From positions 22,074,248-22,138,247 of the forward strand of contig CM068551.1 of assembly GCA_035048495.1 (NCBI GenBank): a stretch of 64,000 nt of DNA. The letters are read 5' to 3'. This document shows, piece after piece, positions 1 to 12,900 of this stretch; positions within the stretch are counted from its first letter, which is position 1, and each line of letters begins with the position of its first letter. Below the pieces are notes generated by a model. It had not been told where the DNA came from, did not search any database, and saw only the letters and a list, made by a program, of their open reading frames with translations. Origin of the DNA: Euptelea pleiosperma (lineage: Eukaryota > Streptophyta > Magnoliopsida > Ranunculales > Eupteleaceae). A program made the translations under genes and the position numbers.

Positions 1-991
1 TTATGCCACTGCTCAAGCAACTCTTCTGAATTTATGGTCATTTGTAAATCAATAAGCTTTTCCAATAACATATTCCGTACAATAACATGCTTCCCCATTG
101 ACTCACGAGCGATTTGACGACGTTGTGTCACTTCAGGTGGATCAAATGTCATAATCACAAACCTGACCACCTGTTTCAGTTCAGAACCCAAGAAACCATC
201 CTTTAAAATGACCCCAAGCAATACAACCAGTTTCTCCAAGACAGGAACTTCCACATCACCCCTTTGCAGAGTTACTAGTAAATGTTGGACAAGGTTGATT
301 TGGCGTAAGATAGTAAGGTTATGATTTCTGTACCAATGCATAGATACCAGACGCTCAAGAAATACAAGTAGTGCAATTTGAATCGAAACAGGGGCCGTCA
401 CCCACAAGGTCCAGTCCAACAGGACATGCTCAACCATATCTGCATTTGACAGAACGATACAGTTCGATGTTTCTGCGAGCATATCATTATTTTCGAGCTC
501 TGAAATATGACTAAGTGAATCTTTTTGGCCAGAAAAATCATCAATATCTCCATGAGATCCAACTGAGGAAAGTTCATCAGGAAACTTTGACAAACTAAGA
601 TCCTCATAGCTGGCTTCATGAATGGCACCACGGGGGGAGGCTATGTTTTGAGTTTCTTGCATCTTTTGTGGTTCAGAAAATGAAGCCTCGCATGCAGCAA
701 TCTGGAAAAAGATCTCCAGAGACTGCATGTCGAACAACAACATTCTACGATGCAGGAAGAGAGCAAGCAAATGGTATCCTCTGTAGGCTTGCATGTCTTG
801 TACATTCTGAGGACTTTGATGAAGTGCACAAGCAAGTAATGCCAGGGCCATGTGCAGCATATCCCTCGTTCCAGCAGCTTCAACAAGAGCCAAGACAACA
901 GCCATCCCACCAACTGTGCGTATGCTATCCCCAATCACACATTGCCTGCAGATATAAATATCCCCATGAAGACGACCAAAGCGTGGTATAC
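1..991 (-). CDS. SPI: BEACH gene exon 14 (runs off the window)
   Basis: Open from the acceptor at 991 to the window edge, about 330 codons. It begins [20 protein letters not shown] and continues through the conserved stretch containing [19 protein letters not shown] and [19 protein letters not shown], then ends in an incomplete codon at position 1. This is the helical-repeat region that precedes the PH-BEACH module in class-A plant BEACH proteins. No stop or indel is seen. Confidence 0.9.
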
Positions 992-3900
992 CTGCAAATC
1001 AAAATACAGGAGCTTTATTAAACTGATTTGTCTTCTTGGTAAAAGATAAGATCTCAAATACAAAGTCGATAAGAAGTTGAGGATCTAGTTACACACCTCC
1101 AATAGGGGAAGCAGCAGCCGACCTTGGATCAACTAGATTAAGCATGGATAAAGTCATGGATGGTCGAAAAGCTTCTGAGGAGGTTCCATCAAATGCAAAT
1201 ATGAGCTTCTTCCCAGAGAGCTGCAACGAGATGTTTCCAAGTCTCTCCAAATCCCAAACAATCCCGCTGCCATCGGCCTTAGGGTTCCCTTGTTTTCCAG
1301 GACTGTCCAGCCTTTGCATATTAGATGCCAAAGGCACTTCAGTATCCAATGAATCCAAGATGGCCATACTACCCCCACCACAAGCCTGGTTAGGAACAAA
1401 TCGCAGAAGATCTGTATCTTGGAAGAGCCCTCTATACCCTCTGCCAAGAATGTACATAAAGTAAATACTACCTGATGTGAGCAACTCCTCAAAAAGATAG
1501 CAGCAGCGGAGTCTCCAGGATAATTCACTAATTTTCGCGCAAGAAGCTGGTGTTCCTATGGTTACCTGCAATGATTTTCCGACTGGAGATGGAGAATATC
1601 CTAGCTTTCCTGTGTGCCTCAGCTTCCCATTAAGATATAGGTATGCTACACTAGCCTGGAAAAGTCCAGCCAGGGCATTAGGTTTACTATGAACAACAGC
1701 AAGGTGATGCCACCTTCCTTCCTCCAGTTCTAACCCAGAAAAAGATAAGGAACAGGAGTTGCTGGTTGCAAGGGTTAGAACACCATCATCCTGAAGGTAA
1801 AGTTCTGCATATAGAGTATTTCCATCATCTGCTGCACCAACAGAAAAGATCCGTAGGACATGCCCCATGGGCTGCTGCCTGCTAGAGGTGCTCCGCCTTT
1901 TAGAAGGGCCTGTCTTGGAATGGTGTTCAGGGTTCCTTTCCTTGAGTTTTCAAGAAATTCCGATACTGAAACCAACAGACGAATGAATAACCAGCAGCAG
2001 GAGGCCATGATCTTTCCCCTAAAGATACTTGAACAGAAGCATGCCCAACCTTGCTCATGTCCATCTCCATGAATGGTGCAAGAGAGACATTCTCTGAGGC
2101 CATATCTTCCATGTGAATTAATCTCTCCATCATCTCAATGAGAACATGACCCGAGTTCATCAGCCTCATTTGCAGAATATATCTGACAAGCATTCGAAGC
2201 TCCGATGATGACAACCTGTTACCAGAAGCGTGCTCCTCAAGTCCCCAATTGCATAACAATCAAATAAACATTTGGAAATAGATCAATATTAGTAATTCAG
2301 AGTCATGAACCATAGTAACTACCTGTATGCCCCAAGCACTTCCACAATTTGCAATGCATGGGTAAGCAATGGGGATGAGCCCAGAAGAAATGGGTGAATT
2401 GTCTCCAGTAGAAGTCCCAAGCAACCTAAAGTACAAGCAAAATAACAAGAGGATTATTTACAACTTGCAAGAAGAGGAAATGAAAAAAGAATCACACGAT
2501 GCTCTTTCTCGCACCTACAGAAGTCAGGTTTTCCTGATTGAAGGGGCCAGCATGAGCAAGCTTTCCAATGAAGCTTAGTACTTCTAACTGCACCTTGGGA
2601 GTAAAGAGTAACAAAGAACGGATCAGCACCACGAGAGCACCGGCATTATATACTCGTTCTCTATCAGGACTGAAAGTACCTGATGCCGTACTTAAAAGAA
2701 AACTAGCAGATCCAGTTTCAATCAAATCAGATGATGGGGCAGCCTCCGCTGTCAATACACAAGATGGTGGAAGCACTATTTCAAGTGCAAGTTCCATAAG
2801 CAATTGAATGACTTGCTTTTCAAAATCCACACAAAGCAAACCAGACTCAGACAGAAGATCATAAAAGGTCTGTGATGATATGATTGTATGCAACCTTGCT
2901 CGGTTAACAGCATTACCGCACACTCCAGCTGTCACAACACGCAATAAAAACGTAAAAACTTTCATGTCAGCTAGTAAAGATTGACCGTCTGCACGTCCTT
3001 CATCACTCTGGAAACTATGGATTGTAGTTAATAGAAGGGAAAATCCAGTGGCTTCTCCAAAGACCCTCTGAGCTGAATTATTAACTCCCAGGATGCGCCA
3101 TAAGCCCCCCAAAGTATCACATTTTGCACTACTTTGAAGCTGGTACTGAGATCCCGAAACACTGGAAACCATCCCACTTTTTAGAACTTCAATCAGTGCA
3201 CCTAATTCTTCTGGATGAGCCTGGTACAAATTAAAATTCAAGCATATAATGGCAGAAACTGAAATACTAAAACAATCATACACACAACTGTACGCACGTA
3301 TGTATCATGTACACAGTTCAAAATCTTGTTTCGTCTTGGCTAATACGTCTCGTTCCGGTAGTGTACCAAGACAATACACAGGGAAATATATCGTGCCCAA
3401 TTTAAGTACTAAAACTAATTTTAAAGCTTATTTTCATGGTATATGTGTCTTTTATAACACATAAATGCTAAACAAAAATTTGTAGCCTAATTAAGCATTA
3501 AAAATCGGTTTAATTTTATCGAGACATATACTGTTTTTTCCATTGTCTCATTCCGTCTCGGACTCACAGTCGAGAACTCTAGTTCCATCAACTTAAGAAA
3601 AGACAACGAGACAAAATGATATTTTAAACCTTGATTATGTATGCATGCATGCATGTATGTATATGTGTGCACGCATACGTTAACTGCTAGTATAAGAAAG
3701 CATATAACTGAGAAAGTCAAAATCAGGGCACAATTCTAGATATTGGACCGGAAGGACTACGACTATAGGTGAGAAGGAAATTCCTTGTAAATAGTATTTT
3801 CTCTCTATAGTCATATCAGGCAATGCAGCAGAAAAGAAATATTAATGCATACCTGTGTAACATCTTCAATAATCAAACATGATAATGTCCGGAGAACCCC

Positions 3901-6900
3901 CGAGCGATGAATATCAGATACCAAAAACGGGAGAACAATGGTTACACCATTGGATAATCGGAATGTCGATTGATTGGTGTCAGCTTTCTTCAATAAGGAG
4001 ACCATACAATCCCATGCAACAGCGACTGTATCCTCAATTCCAAAAAGAGGAAACTTTCCAGAACCTGATTCCAAGAGCTTGGGTGAAGAAATAATAGCAT
4101 CCTTACTGTCCATGTGTTTCTTGAAGCTGCTTGAACTGGGCTTCTCCTCAAGTTGACCAGGGCTTATATTAGGTTGCTCTGATCCAAATAGAAACTTGTG
4201 CTGCTTCAGGTCATCTAACAAAACTTCCAGAACACCAACTTCTCGCAAAACTTTCTTATACTGCTGATCAAAAGATAAGAGTTTCACGAAGAAGGAAAGA
4301 ATGGTGTGCTTTAATTCAGATGTTATTGGTTGCTGCAATAAGCAGCAAAGAGAAAGCAATTCTTGTTCTGGAACGCAATTCACAACAGTAACAGCATATT
4401 CTAGAATTTTCAAGATTATCGCCTGCAATGAGGAAGGAAAGCCTGCCATATTTAGAATGAAGAGAGGCACCGTCCGCAACTGCTGGCACAATTTGTAGTT
4501 CTCAGGATGACTTGAGAATATCTTAAACATTCTATTTAATACTTCTGCCTGCACTTCTATGCTGTTTGCCTTAAGAAAAATATCTTGCAACATCTGGATT
4601 GCTTCAAGATCTTTAACTTTAGTATTGTCCTTTTCCCAAATTTCATCGCCAAGATTATCAGAAGATGATGTCCGACTTCTGCCATGGCCACTAGCTTTGC
4701 TTTGAGTAGATTTAAAGCCCTTGCCTCCAACTGATCCAGTAGGCTCAGGTGGACCTATTTGTGCAAGATTAACAAGAACATCAAGCAACCTAGACAGTGA
4801 TGGAGAAATATGTGATGGTGAGGTGTCCCCTCCTCTGCCTATGAAATCCTGTCTTCCTACACCAAAAGATGTATGGGAACCATCTGAAGCAGAATTTTCC
4901 TCATCAGAAGGCTTGGAATGGACAGACCAAATGCCCTGATTTTTTTGCAAGGTGGACAGTGTCAATGCAAACTGAACAAGAAACTGATAGCCATGGGCGT
5001 TATGTATATCCTCCCTGAGCCTGATGCCACCAGCCTCTACAAATCAAAATGAATTATTGCTAAATTAGTGGTAATCCAAGCCATACAACTTTTGTAAAAC
5101 CATAAGCCTACAATAAAGGCAACCCGGACTCTTGCAACGCTAATAACTTTTATGGTGTTAAACACAACCAAGAGAAAGTTTGTGATAGTTACTCATTTTA
5201 TACAAGCAAAGGAGAGAAAACAACTGTACTCATTTTATACAAGCAAGGCTGCAAGGGTGAGAAAATAAATGGACACTTACCAGGTCTATGTGATAATTCC
5301 ACACACTCAAGTAGCAAGTCTACGATGCCCATGGTGAATGCAGAGTCATCACTCTCCAGATTGAAATCTTTGACAGCCGTCAAAAGAACTTTTACCTAGA
5401 CATAATACCAAAAAAACCAGGTAAGATATGTTAGGAATGGATTGAAAGAAGACAGCGAACCAAGTTCCAAATAATAATTCAGAAACATAAACTGAAATAA
5501 GAAATTAGCAAGGAATTTTGGCAGTAGATTTTGTAATAAATTTACATATAAACATGTCACACAGTGGGCAAGAAAACAGTTCGTAACATAACAGAGGTTC
5601 TAAATGCTAACCTGAATATAAAATAAGAATTCCCCCAAGGAATGGCTAGAAATTTTTATGCATGTAATCCAGGATTCTGTCCAACTAGAAGGGAAGACAT
5701 TAGGGTAGAATTTTGGCTTTAGGCGAAATCTCAACGACTGGGAGATTAAGCCCCTTACTATATTGATAGCCCAACTGTAAGATGTCCATCTTCTGCCATC
5801 GGCCCAGGAGAAGAGAGTGTGGATTTGATCTAAGGGAGGTTCATTCACGGTCCGATCTTTTTATGAGGGGTTACACGACTCTACAGGGTTAAGATTTTCA
5901 ATTTCTTTGGTTTGGAGTTCTAAAGTCCCGACCAAGATTGCGTTCTTTGCTTGGTTAGACTAGTTGGAGAACATCTTGACAGTGGATCACTTGATATCTA
6001 GAAAAATCATTATCATTGACTATTGTGCAATGTGCATGCATCACGGAGAATCTGTCAACCACCTTCTATTACATTGTGATGTAAGTATGTAACTAGGGTG
6101 GTTTGGTCTTCTTCTCTTTTGGAATTCGGGATGAGTTGGGTGATGCAAGGATCGGTCATGCATCTCCTATTTAGTTGGCATCTCATGCATTTTCCTCTAG
6201 AGGGAAGATTCTTTGGCGGATGCTACCTTTTGCGATTATTTGGGGTTTACGGAAGGAGAGAAATCAAAGAATCTTCGAAGGAAGGTGTCAAGACATACAA
6301 TCTTTTATCCACGGTATTAAGGGAATGATGTTTTTGTGGTCAAAGGTGTTCAGGGAGTGTAGTGGGCTTTTCTTCGAAGACTTTGTATTCCGATGGAATC
6401 TATTGTGCTAAGACTTTGTATTCCGATGGAATCTATTGTGCTCTAGGGATATATGATGTCAGAGTTTTGCTTTAATCGTTTTTGGGCTTTTCTTTTTGCT
6501 TAGTTTCAGCCTTTAGTAGGTCACCTCGACATCTAGAGCTGTTTCCCATGTAGTTCGCTTTGGCTTTTGCCTTTTCTATACATTCTTATATACTTATCAA
6601 AAAAAAAAAATAATACATTTTTTTGCAATTCTCAAAGGCATCCTAGGACAAAACATTTCTAAGTAATGACTTCATCTTCAAATACCCAATGAAGAGTTTG
6701 AAGACAATATATTTGGACTTTTATCAAGAGAAGAACTAGTCTAAAAGATGCCTATTTCTAGCTGATAACCGTGAAAACAAAAAGGGAAAGGGAAAGCAAC
6801 AAGACAAGAAAAACTCCTAACAATTCAAATGATTATGAAGCATACAATTACAACTAAATTTGGTTACATAAATCCAATCCTTTTGTTAATACTAGGCAAC

Positions 6901-9900
6901 AATGTTATTAAAATGATTTGAATCCAACGATTTAAAATCAAATCTTAACCCAAATGTATTTTTTTTTATAAGTATAAGCTTTATCAAGGGCGAAGCCAAA
7001 GGAAAACCAGCCTTAGCTAGAGAGGTCGAAATGACCTTCGCTAGACCAAGACGAAACAATCTTAACCCAAATGTTTTGAATCCCTCTAGATGAAAATCCT
7101 ACGATTTCTACGTGAATCGTTAGAATCTTACGATTTTCTCAAATATTATCATTTGAATAAAAACTTGGGCAACATTTTCAGGTTAAGACAATTGACTTTT
7201 ATCTTAGTACTTTTGGTTTTTCCTACACGTTAAAGTGTTAAACACTACAAAAAAGGAAAATTAGTGAGTGTTTTTACTAATTAAATAAATTTATAACATA
7301 TTTCTTGTTATGTCTCTCCACAAACATAAGATCGTATTACATAGTTGCGCAATCAACTTTGTTGTTCCTCTTTAATATCTCAACTTAGAAGGACCCTTAA
7401 AAATTAAAAAGAGAAAAGAAAAAAAATTTAATAAAGCCCTTAAATTTAGTGGGTGTTTTTACTAATTAAACAAATTTAAACATATTTACTTTTATCCAAA
7501 GACAAAAGATCATTTTAACACAGTTGCACCATCAACCATAGGTCATTTTTAGGTTTTTTTAACATAGGTTGTTCCTATTTAATATCTCAACTTGGAAAGG
7601 CCCTTAAACATGAAAAAGAAAAAAAAAAGAAAAATTTAATAAAGCTCTTAACAAAGAACTCCTAAGTGGATACTGTTGTTGGAGAATGTTGTTTGGTTGT
7701 GTGGCCAGCACTCTACCTCTATTAGACCCAAGGACCCTTTGATATACATTGTTACACCTCCCTCTAAAAGCTTAAGCTTTTAGAGTAAAGTGGTTGTTAA
7801 CATGGTATCAGAGCAGGAGATCCCAATAGGTCACAGGTTCAAGTCCCCAACAAATTGTTGAAGGGGGTGTTGTTTGGTTGTGTGACCAGCACTCCTCCTC
7901 TGTTAGACCCGTGGGCCCTTTGATATACATTGTTACACCTATCTCTAACAGCATAATCTTTTAGAGTAAAGTGGTCATTAACATATACAGTTAGGAATAA
8001 GAAAACAACAAGATTTTTGTACAGAATTTTAGAGATAAGGGGATCATATGTAGTCTATTTTCTCTATCTTTGCTCCTTTATCAAGAGGATGTGTAAACTT
8101 AATATTTTAAAATAAGCAATTCTTGCAATCCAATTATTGTAGGAAAGAATGTAGCATTTTTTGCACAAAACATCACTTAACATGGACGACAAGAAATGCA
8201 TGCCCATGCACGGAATTTGATAGATTGAATATTCAGATTGTTGATGAAAGATAGAATCTTATATGATAAATGGTTTTGATTTTCTTATCGTGAAAGGATC
8301 TTTTGTGTAATATAACTATGAGTATAGAACAATGTCTCTATGGGTGCACATCGGAATTACCAAGTAAAATGTTTTATCATTATTTTTTTTGATAATGCAA
8401 AAGATTGTATTAAAGAAGAAAGAAGCTACAAAGCTCGCGGGAGGTCGAGAAAACCTCCTTAAAGAAACAGAAAAGGGAAAAAAGGAGAACTAACTGCCCC
8501 TACACATAATGGACTCCCATCTAAAGACCATATCTTCGAAGGTCAACACTATACACTCCTTGAACAACTTAGACCAGAGGAAGAGAAGGGCCTTGATGTT
8601 AATGACGATTCCCTGGATAGCCTCCTCCTTGCCTTCAAAGATCCTCCTATTCCTTTCAAACCAAAGTCCCCACCAGACCGCGAAAGGTAGTAGGCTCCAA
8701 AGTCTATGCCCGCAAGAAGAGAAGCACCTAGAAGACCAACTCTTGATAGTTTGCATGACAAAGGCCGGGAGAGTCCAATGAATACTGAAGGCGTTAAAGA
8801 AGATTCCCCACACTTCCCGGGCTAACATACAATGCAAAAGAAGATGGTTGACGGATTCCCCTGTTGCTTTACACATAATGCAATAATTCGCCATAGACCA
8901 ATTTCTTTTGATAAGGTTGTCCACATTCCACTGTAAGGATTTTCTCAAGGGAAGCACACCACACAAAGAAGGCCACCTTCGACTAAACTCTTGACCCCCA
9001 AACTTTAGCCGCAGGATAATCTTGACACCAAAAAGGAGTCCAGAATTTCGAGGGGATCTCCACCTACTATCCACGCACTTGTAACAGGAACGAACCGAGA
9101 ACACCCCGTCCGAAGAACCGGACCACCACAAAACATCCTCCTTGGAGCTGTCCAAAACCACGCCTTCCAGCTTCTGGAGGAGAGTTGCCATCACAGGAAT
9201 CTCCCAGTCATTCAGATGACGTCTCAACCCATGGTTCCAAGAGACCCCATTCTCATCCTCCACTAAGGCATGTTGTACAATACTGTCTTTCAAATCTGAG
9301 ATCTCGTATAACTGCAGAAACTCATCCTTGAGCGCCTTGTCTCCACACCAAACATCACTCCAAAATCTTACCCTGTCCCTCTTACCAACCTTGAATCGAA
9401 AGCCTTCCGAGAGCATGTCCATCTTTTTTTTTATGCCTCTCCACACTCCACAACCAATAAGGAGTACAAACTATACTGCTAAACCATCCCAACAAATCAA
9501 CCCTGTGCTTGGCCGCTACAACCTTCCTCCACAGGCTATCGAGCTCCACAGCAAATCTCCATATCTATTTGAAAGTGTTTGTAAAAGACCTTGTGATTAT
9601 ACAATGGGTTATGAAGTAGTTAAGTATATTATATATTCTTTTAAATTTTTAGATATGATTTCATATTTTTGTAACTTATAACTAAAAATCTTTATGAATC
9701 TTATAAGTATGATTAACGACGGGGAAAACCCCATAGATTACAACCTACCGGAGTCTCCAAGGAGGAATCTCCAAACAAAAAGCCATACACTTCTCACAAG
9801 GGAGAGAACTCTCCTATCAACTCATCCAATCTGAACACAAAAGCATCAAAAAATCAACCTCTAAACTCCAAAGAGATGGACCAAAGATACATGTATGATT

Positions 9901-12900
9901 TGACCATCAGTAACACCTTGGATATCTTCTTCCTTTCCTTCAAAAATGCAAGAGTTCCTCTCTTTCCACATAACCCACATGATGGCAAATGGCAAGATAC
10001 ACCATAAGTATCTCCCTCTCCCACCAAAAACTTCCAAGGAAATTCCTTGGACCAAAGAAAGAACCTTTTTCGGCATCACAAAGGCTATCAATCTTACGAT
10101 CCAACAATTTGAATTCTGATTTGATTTGAATCCCACTCCTTGCGATGTTGTGATCCTATTCGATTCAGATAACATTGCTAGGCAAATATTAGGTACGCAA
10201 GCAATGAGGATCGTGATATCTTACTTTCTTTTAAGGGACCATATTTTATTGATAAAAGAAAAGAAAATAAAAGAAGCAATTAAGAAGTGGTCCTTGAATG
10301 CAATGATGTTCAAAGGACTCCTTTAGCAAAAAAAAAGGCAGTCAACTCCTTCGCCATTCACACTTCTAAAGGCACGAATGAATAAATTGTCCGAGCAGAG
10401 AAATTTAACGAAAAAAAGATCTAACAAAGTGTTAAACCTCCAAGGGACCACGAAAGCGGACAGAGAAAAAAAAACAGCAAAAGAATTTCAAGCATTTAAG
10501 CTATGTAACAATGAAATAGACATGTATTAGCGTCCGAGACAGATAGAAGTTATCAAAAACAACACATTTGAGAAGCAGCAAACTCATATTCACGTCCGTG
10601 CACATATGAGTCTTGTAGCAAACGCTGCAATGAAAAGCAGATAACACTCCCTGTAGCTTGTAGCAAACGCTGCAATGAAAAGGAACACATACAAAAGAGA
10701 AAAGGAACTAGAAACTTGATGTTGCATGCGAGCCACAACAGATAGCAAAGATGAGAAGATTTAGTTTCCAGAGATCGCAGTTTTCAATATCAAGCACCTT
10801 GGGGATTAGGAGCCACGAAAACATCCAAGCTCTGATTCAAATGAATAATATGGAAAAACTTTTAACTTATTGCCACCTAAATGCAAACTAAATTACATGC
10901 ATGGCAGAGTAAAAGTTGCACCAAGATTAATCTAGAGAAGAGAACTATTTAAATCGTGGTGACATGCAAACTAAAAGAAGCCTCTAAACTAAGAAGACAA
11001 AAATTAAAAAACTACTGCTCAGGAACACAAAATAGGATGAAAGAACGGAAGTAAATATATAGGCTAGAGTGAATCCCCAATATTGTCATACCATTCCTTT
11101 CTTTTCTTCATTTTTTTTCTTTTTTTCTCCTCTAATCAAGTACAGGATGTAGCAAAAACTAAAAAGTGAACTCTAATAAACAAGATGCATACAGTACTAA
11201 TATGTTCGCAAAAAATTGTCTGTTAATGAAAATGGCCTACCAGGTGATGTTTGTGTATATATTTTGCGGTGCTACCATTGTCATTCACCAAAAGAAGACC
11301 AACTATCTGTAACATAATCAAAACATAATGAATACAAATTTCAAATATTATCTCAGTGAGTATACAAATTTAAAATATTATTTTGATAAGTATACAAATT
11401 TAAATATTAGGAATGTGAAGTGGAATTGAAGTTCTTTATTCAAGCATAGATGCTATTTGTCTACCTGCATGGCATGTCGATGGAGCTGAATGGTGTGCAA
11501 CGGAACAAGGCCCTCCCTGAATCGAGAGAAAACAGTCAAAGACCCAGTTGCAACCATCTGAAACAGTAATTGAAGTGAATCATCCTCAATCAAACTCTGG
11601 GCAGCTGAAGGATGGCTCGACAATGCTTTCATAATATGCACTATACTTCCCTCTACCTGCACGATCAAAGCTTCCCAACAAGTAAGCCAAATCCATATAT
11701 TTCTGTTATCCTTCCATGATAGTCAGAACTGCTTTACAAGCAACCATTTTAATGTTTAAACTTGGAAAACATTTTCACAGCATGTAATCCAAATATAACT
11801 TATTAAGACTTTCTTAGCCACATTCCTCAGTGATGGCACCATCAGCTAAGATGCTCAGATACAGATAAGGAAATGGACACTGGTACAGGAAACGGGAAGA
11901 CAACTCTTCATTCTCCAAAACCCCAGGACACGGATACGCTTATCTCATTCAATATATGTTCATACAATTAAATTTTAATCTTTTTAAGTTATGCATCATT
12001 TTTAGCATTTAACATCATGCAAACTGTAATGGAACTAAAATTTGAAATTACAATTAAATTGTTACATTGCACTATTATATAAAAATTCCCAAAAAGTTGG
12101 AATAAAATTTATGACGATTGTTAAGATCTAGGGTTTCATAGATGTGAGAGAGAGAGAGAGAGAGAGAGAAGAATAGTGGGAAAGATGGGATAATCGAATT
12201 AGGTAGTATTGCCCCAATCGATCCCCTTTTATATTAAAGCATAAAAGAAAGGGTAAAGACATTAATACTCTTACACGTCCCACATATATACCCACATGCA
12301 TATATAATAATAACTAACACTCCCCCTCAAGCTGGAGAATATATATCATACATCTCCAGCTTTGAACAAATCAAATCCATACGAGTCTTGGATAGAGCTT
12401 TAGTAAACACATCTGCCAACTGATCTGCCATCTTCGTGTACGGAATCACGATTTCACCACTCACCACTTTATCTCTAACAAAGTGGCAATCCATCTCAAT
12501 ATGCTTTGTCCTTTCATGAAACACAGGGTTGGAGGCTATATGAATAGCTTCCTGATTGTCACAATACAATCTTATAGGAGACTCTACACTCACACCCAAC
12601 TCAAGAAGGAGATGCCTCGACCAAGTCGACTCACAGCTCGTATGAGCCATTGCTCTGTATTCTACCTCTGCACTCGATCGTTCTACTACTAATTGCTTCT
12701 TACTTCTCCAGACCATTAGATTTCCACCAAGAAACGTACAATAAACTGTAGTGAACCTTCTATTAGAAGGTAAACCAGCCCAATCCGCATCAGTATAGCC
12801 AACCACTCGAAGGTAACCATGTGACTTGTCAAAAGACCACGGCCAAGAGCTCCCTTCAAGTACCTCACTACACGAACAATGGCATCCCAATGCGGAACAC

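Noticed and set aside
641..934. 97-codon open frame antisense-phase to exon 14
   Set aside because: It is a shadow frame of the conserved BEACH exon; the true frame is open over the whole exon and matches the family.
668..1464. Plus-strand open frames over BEACH exons 13-14
   Set aside because: They mirror the minus-strand coding exons, have no family resemblance and cross real splice sites.
7803..7850. Possible tRNA gene near GGTTCAAGTCC
   Set aside because: The TGGTATCAGAGC word abuts an LTR end and fits a primer site; no cloverleaf.
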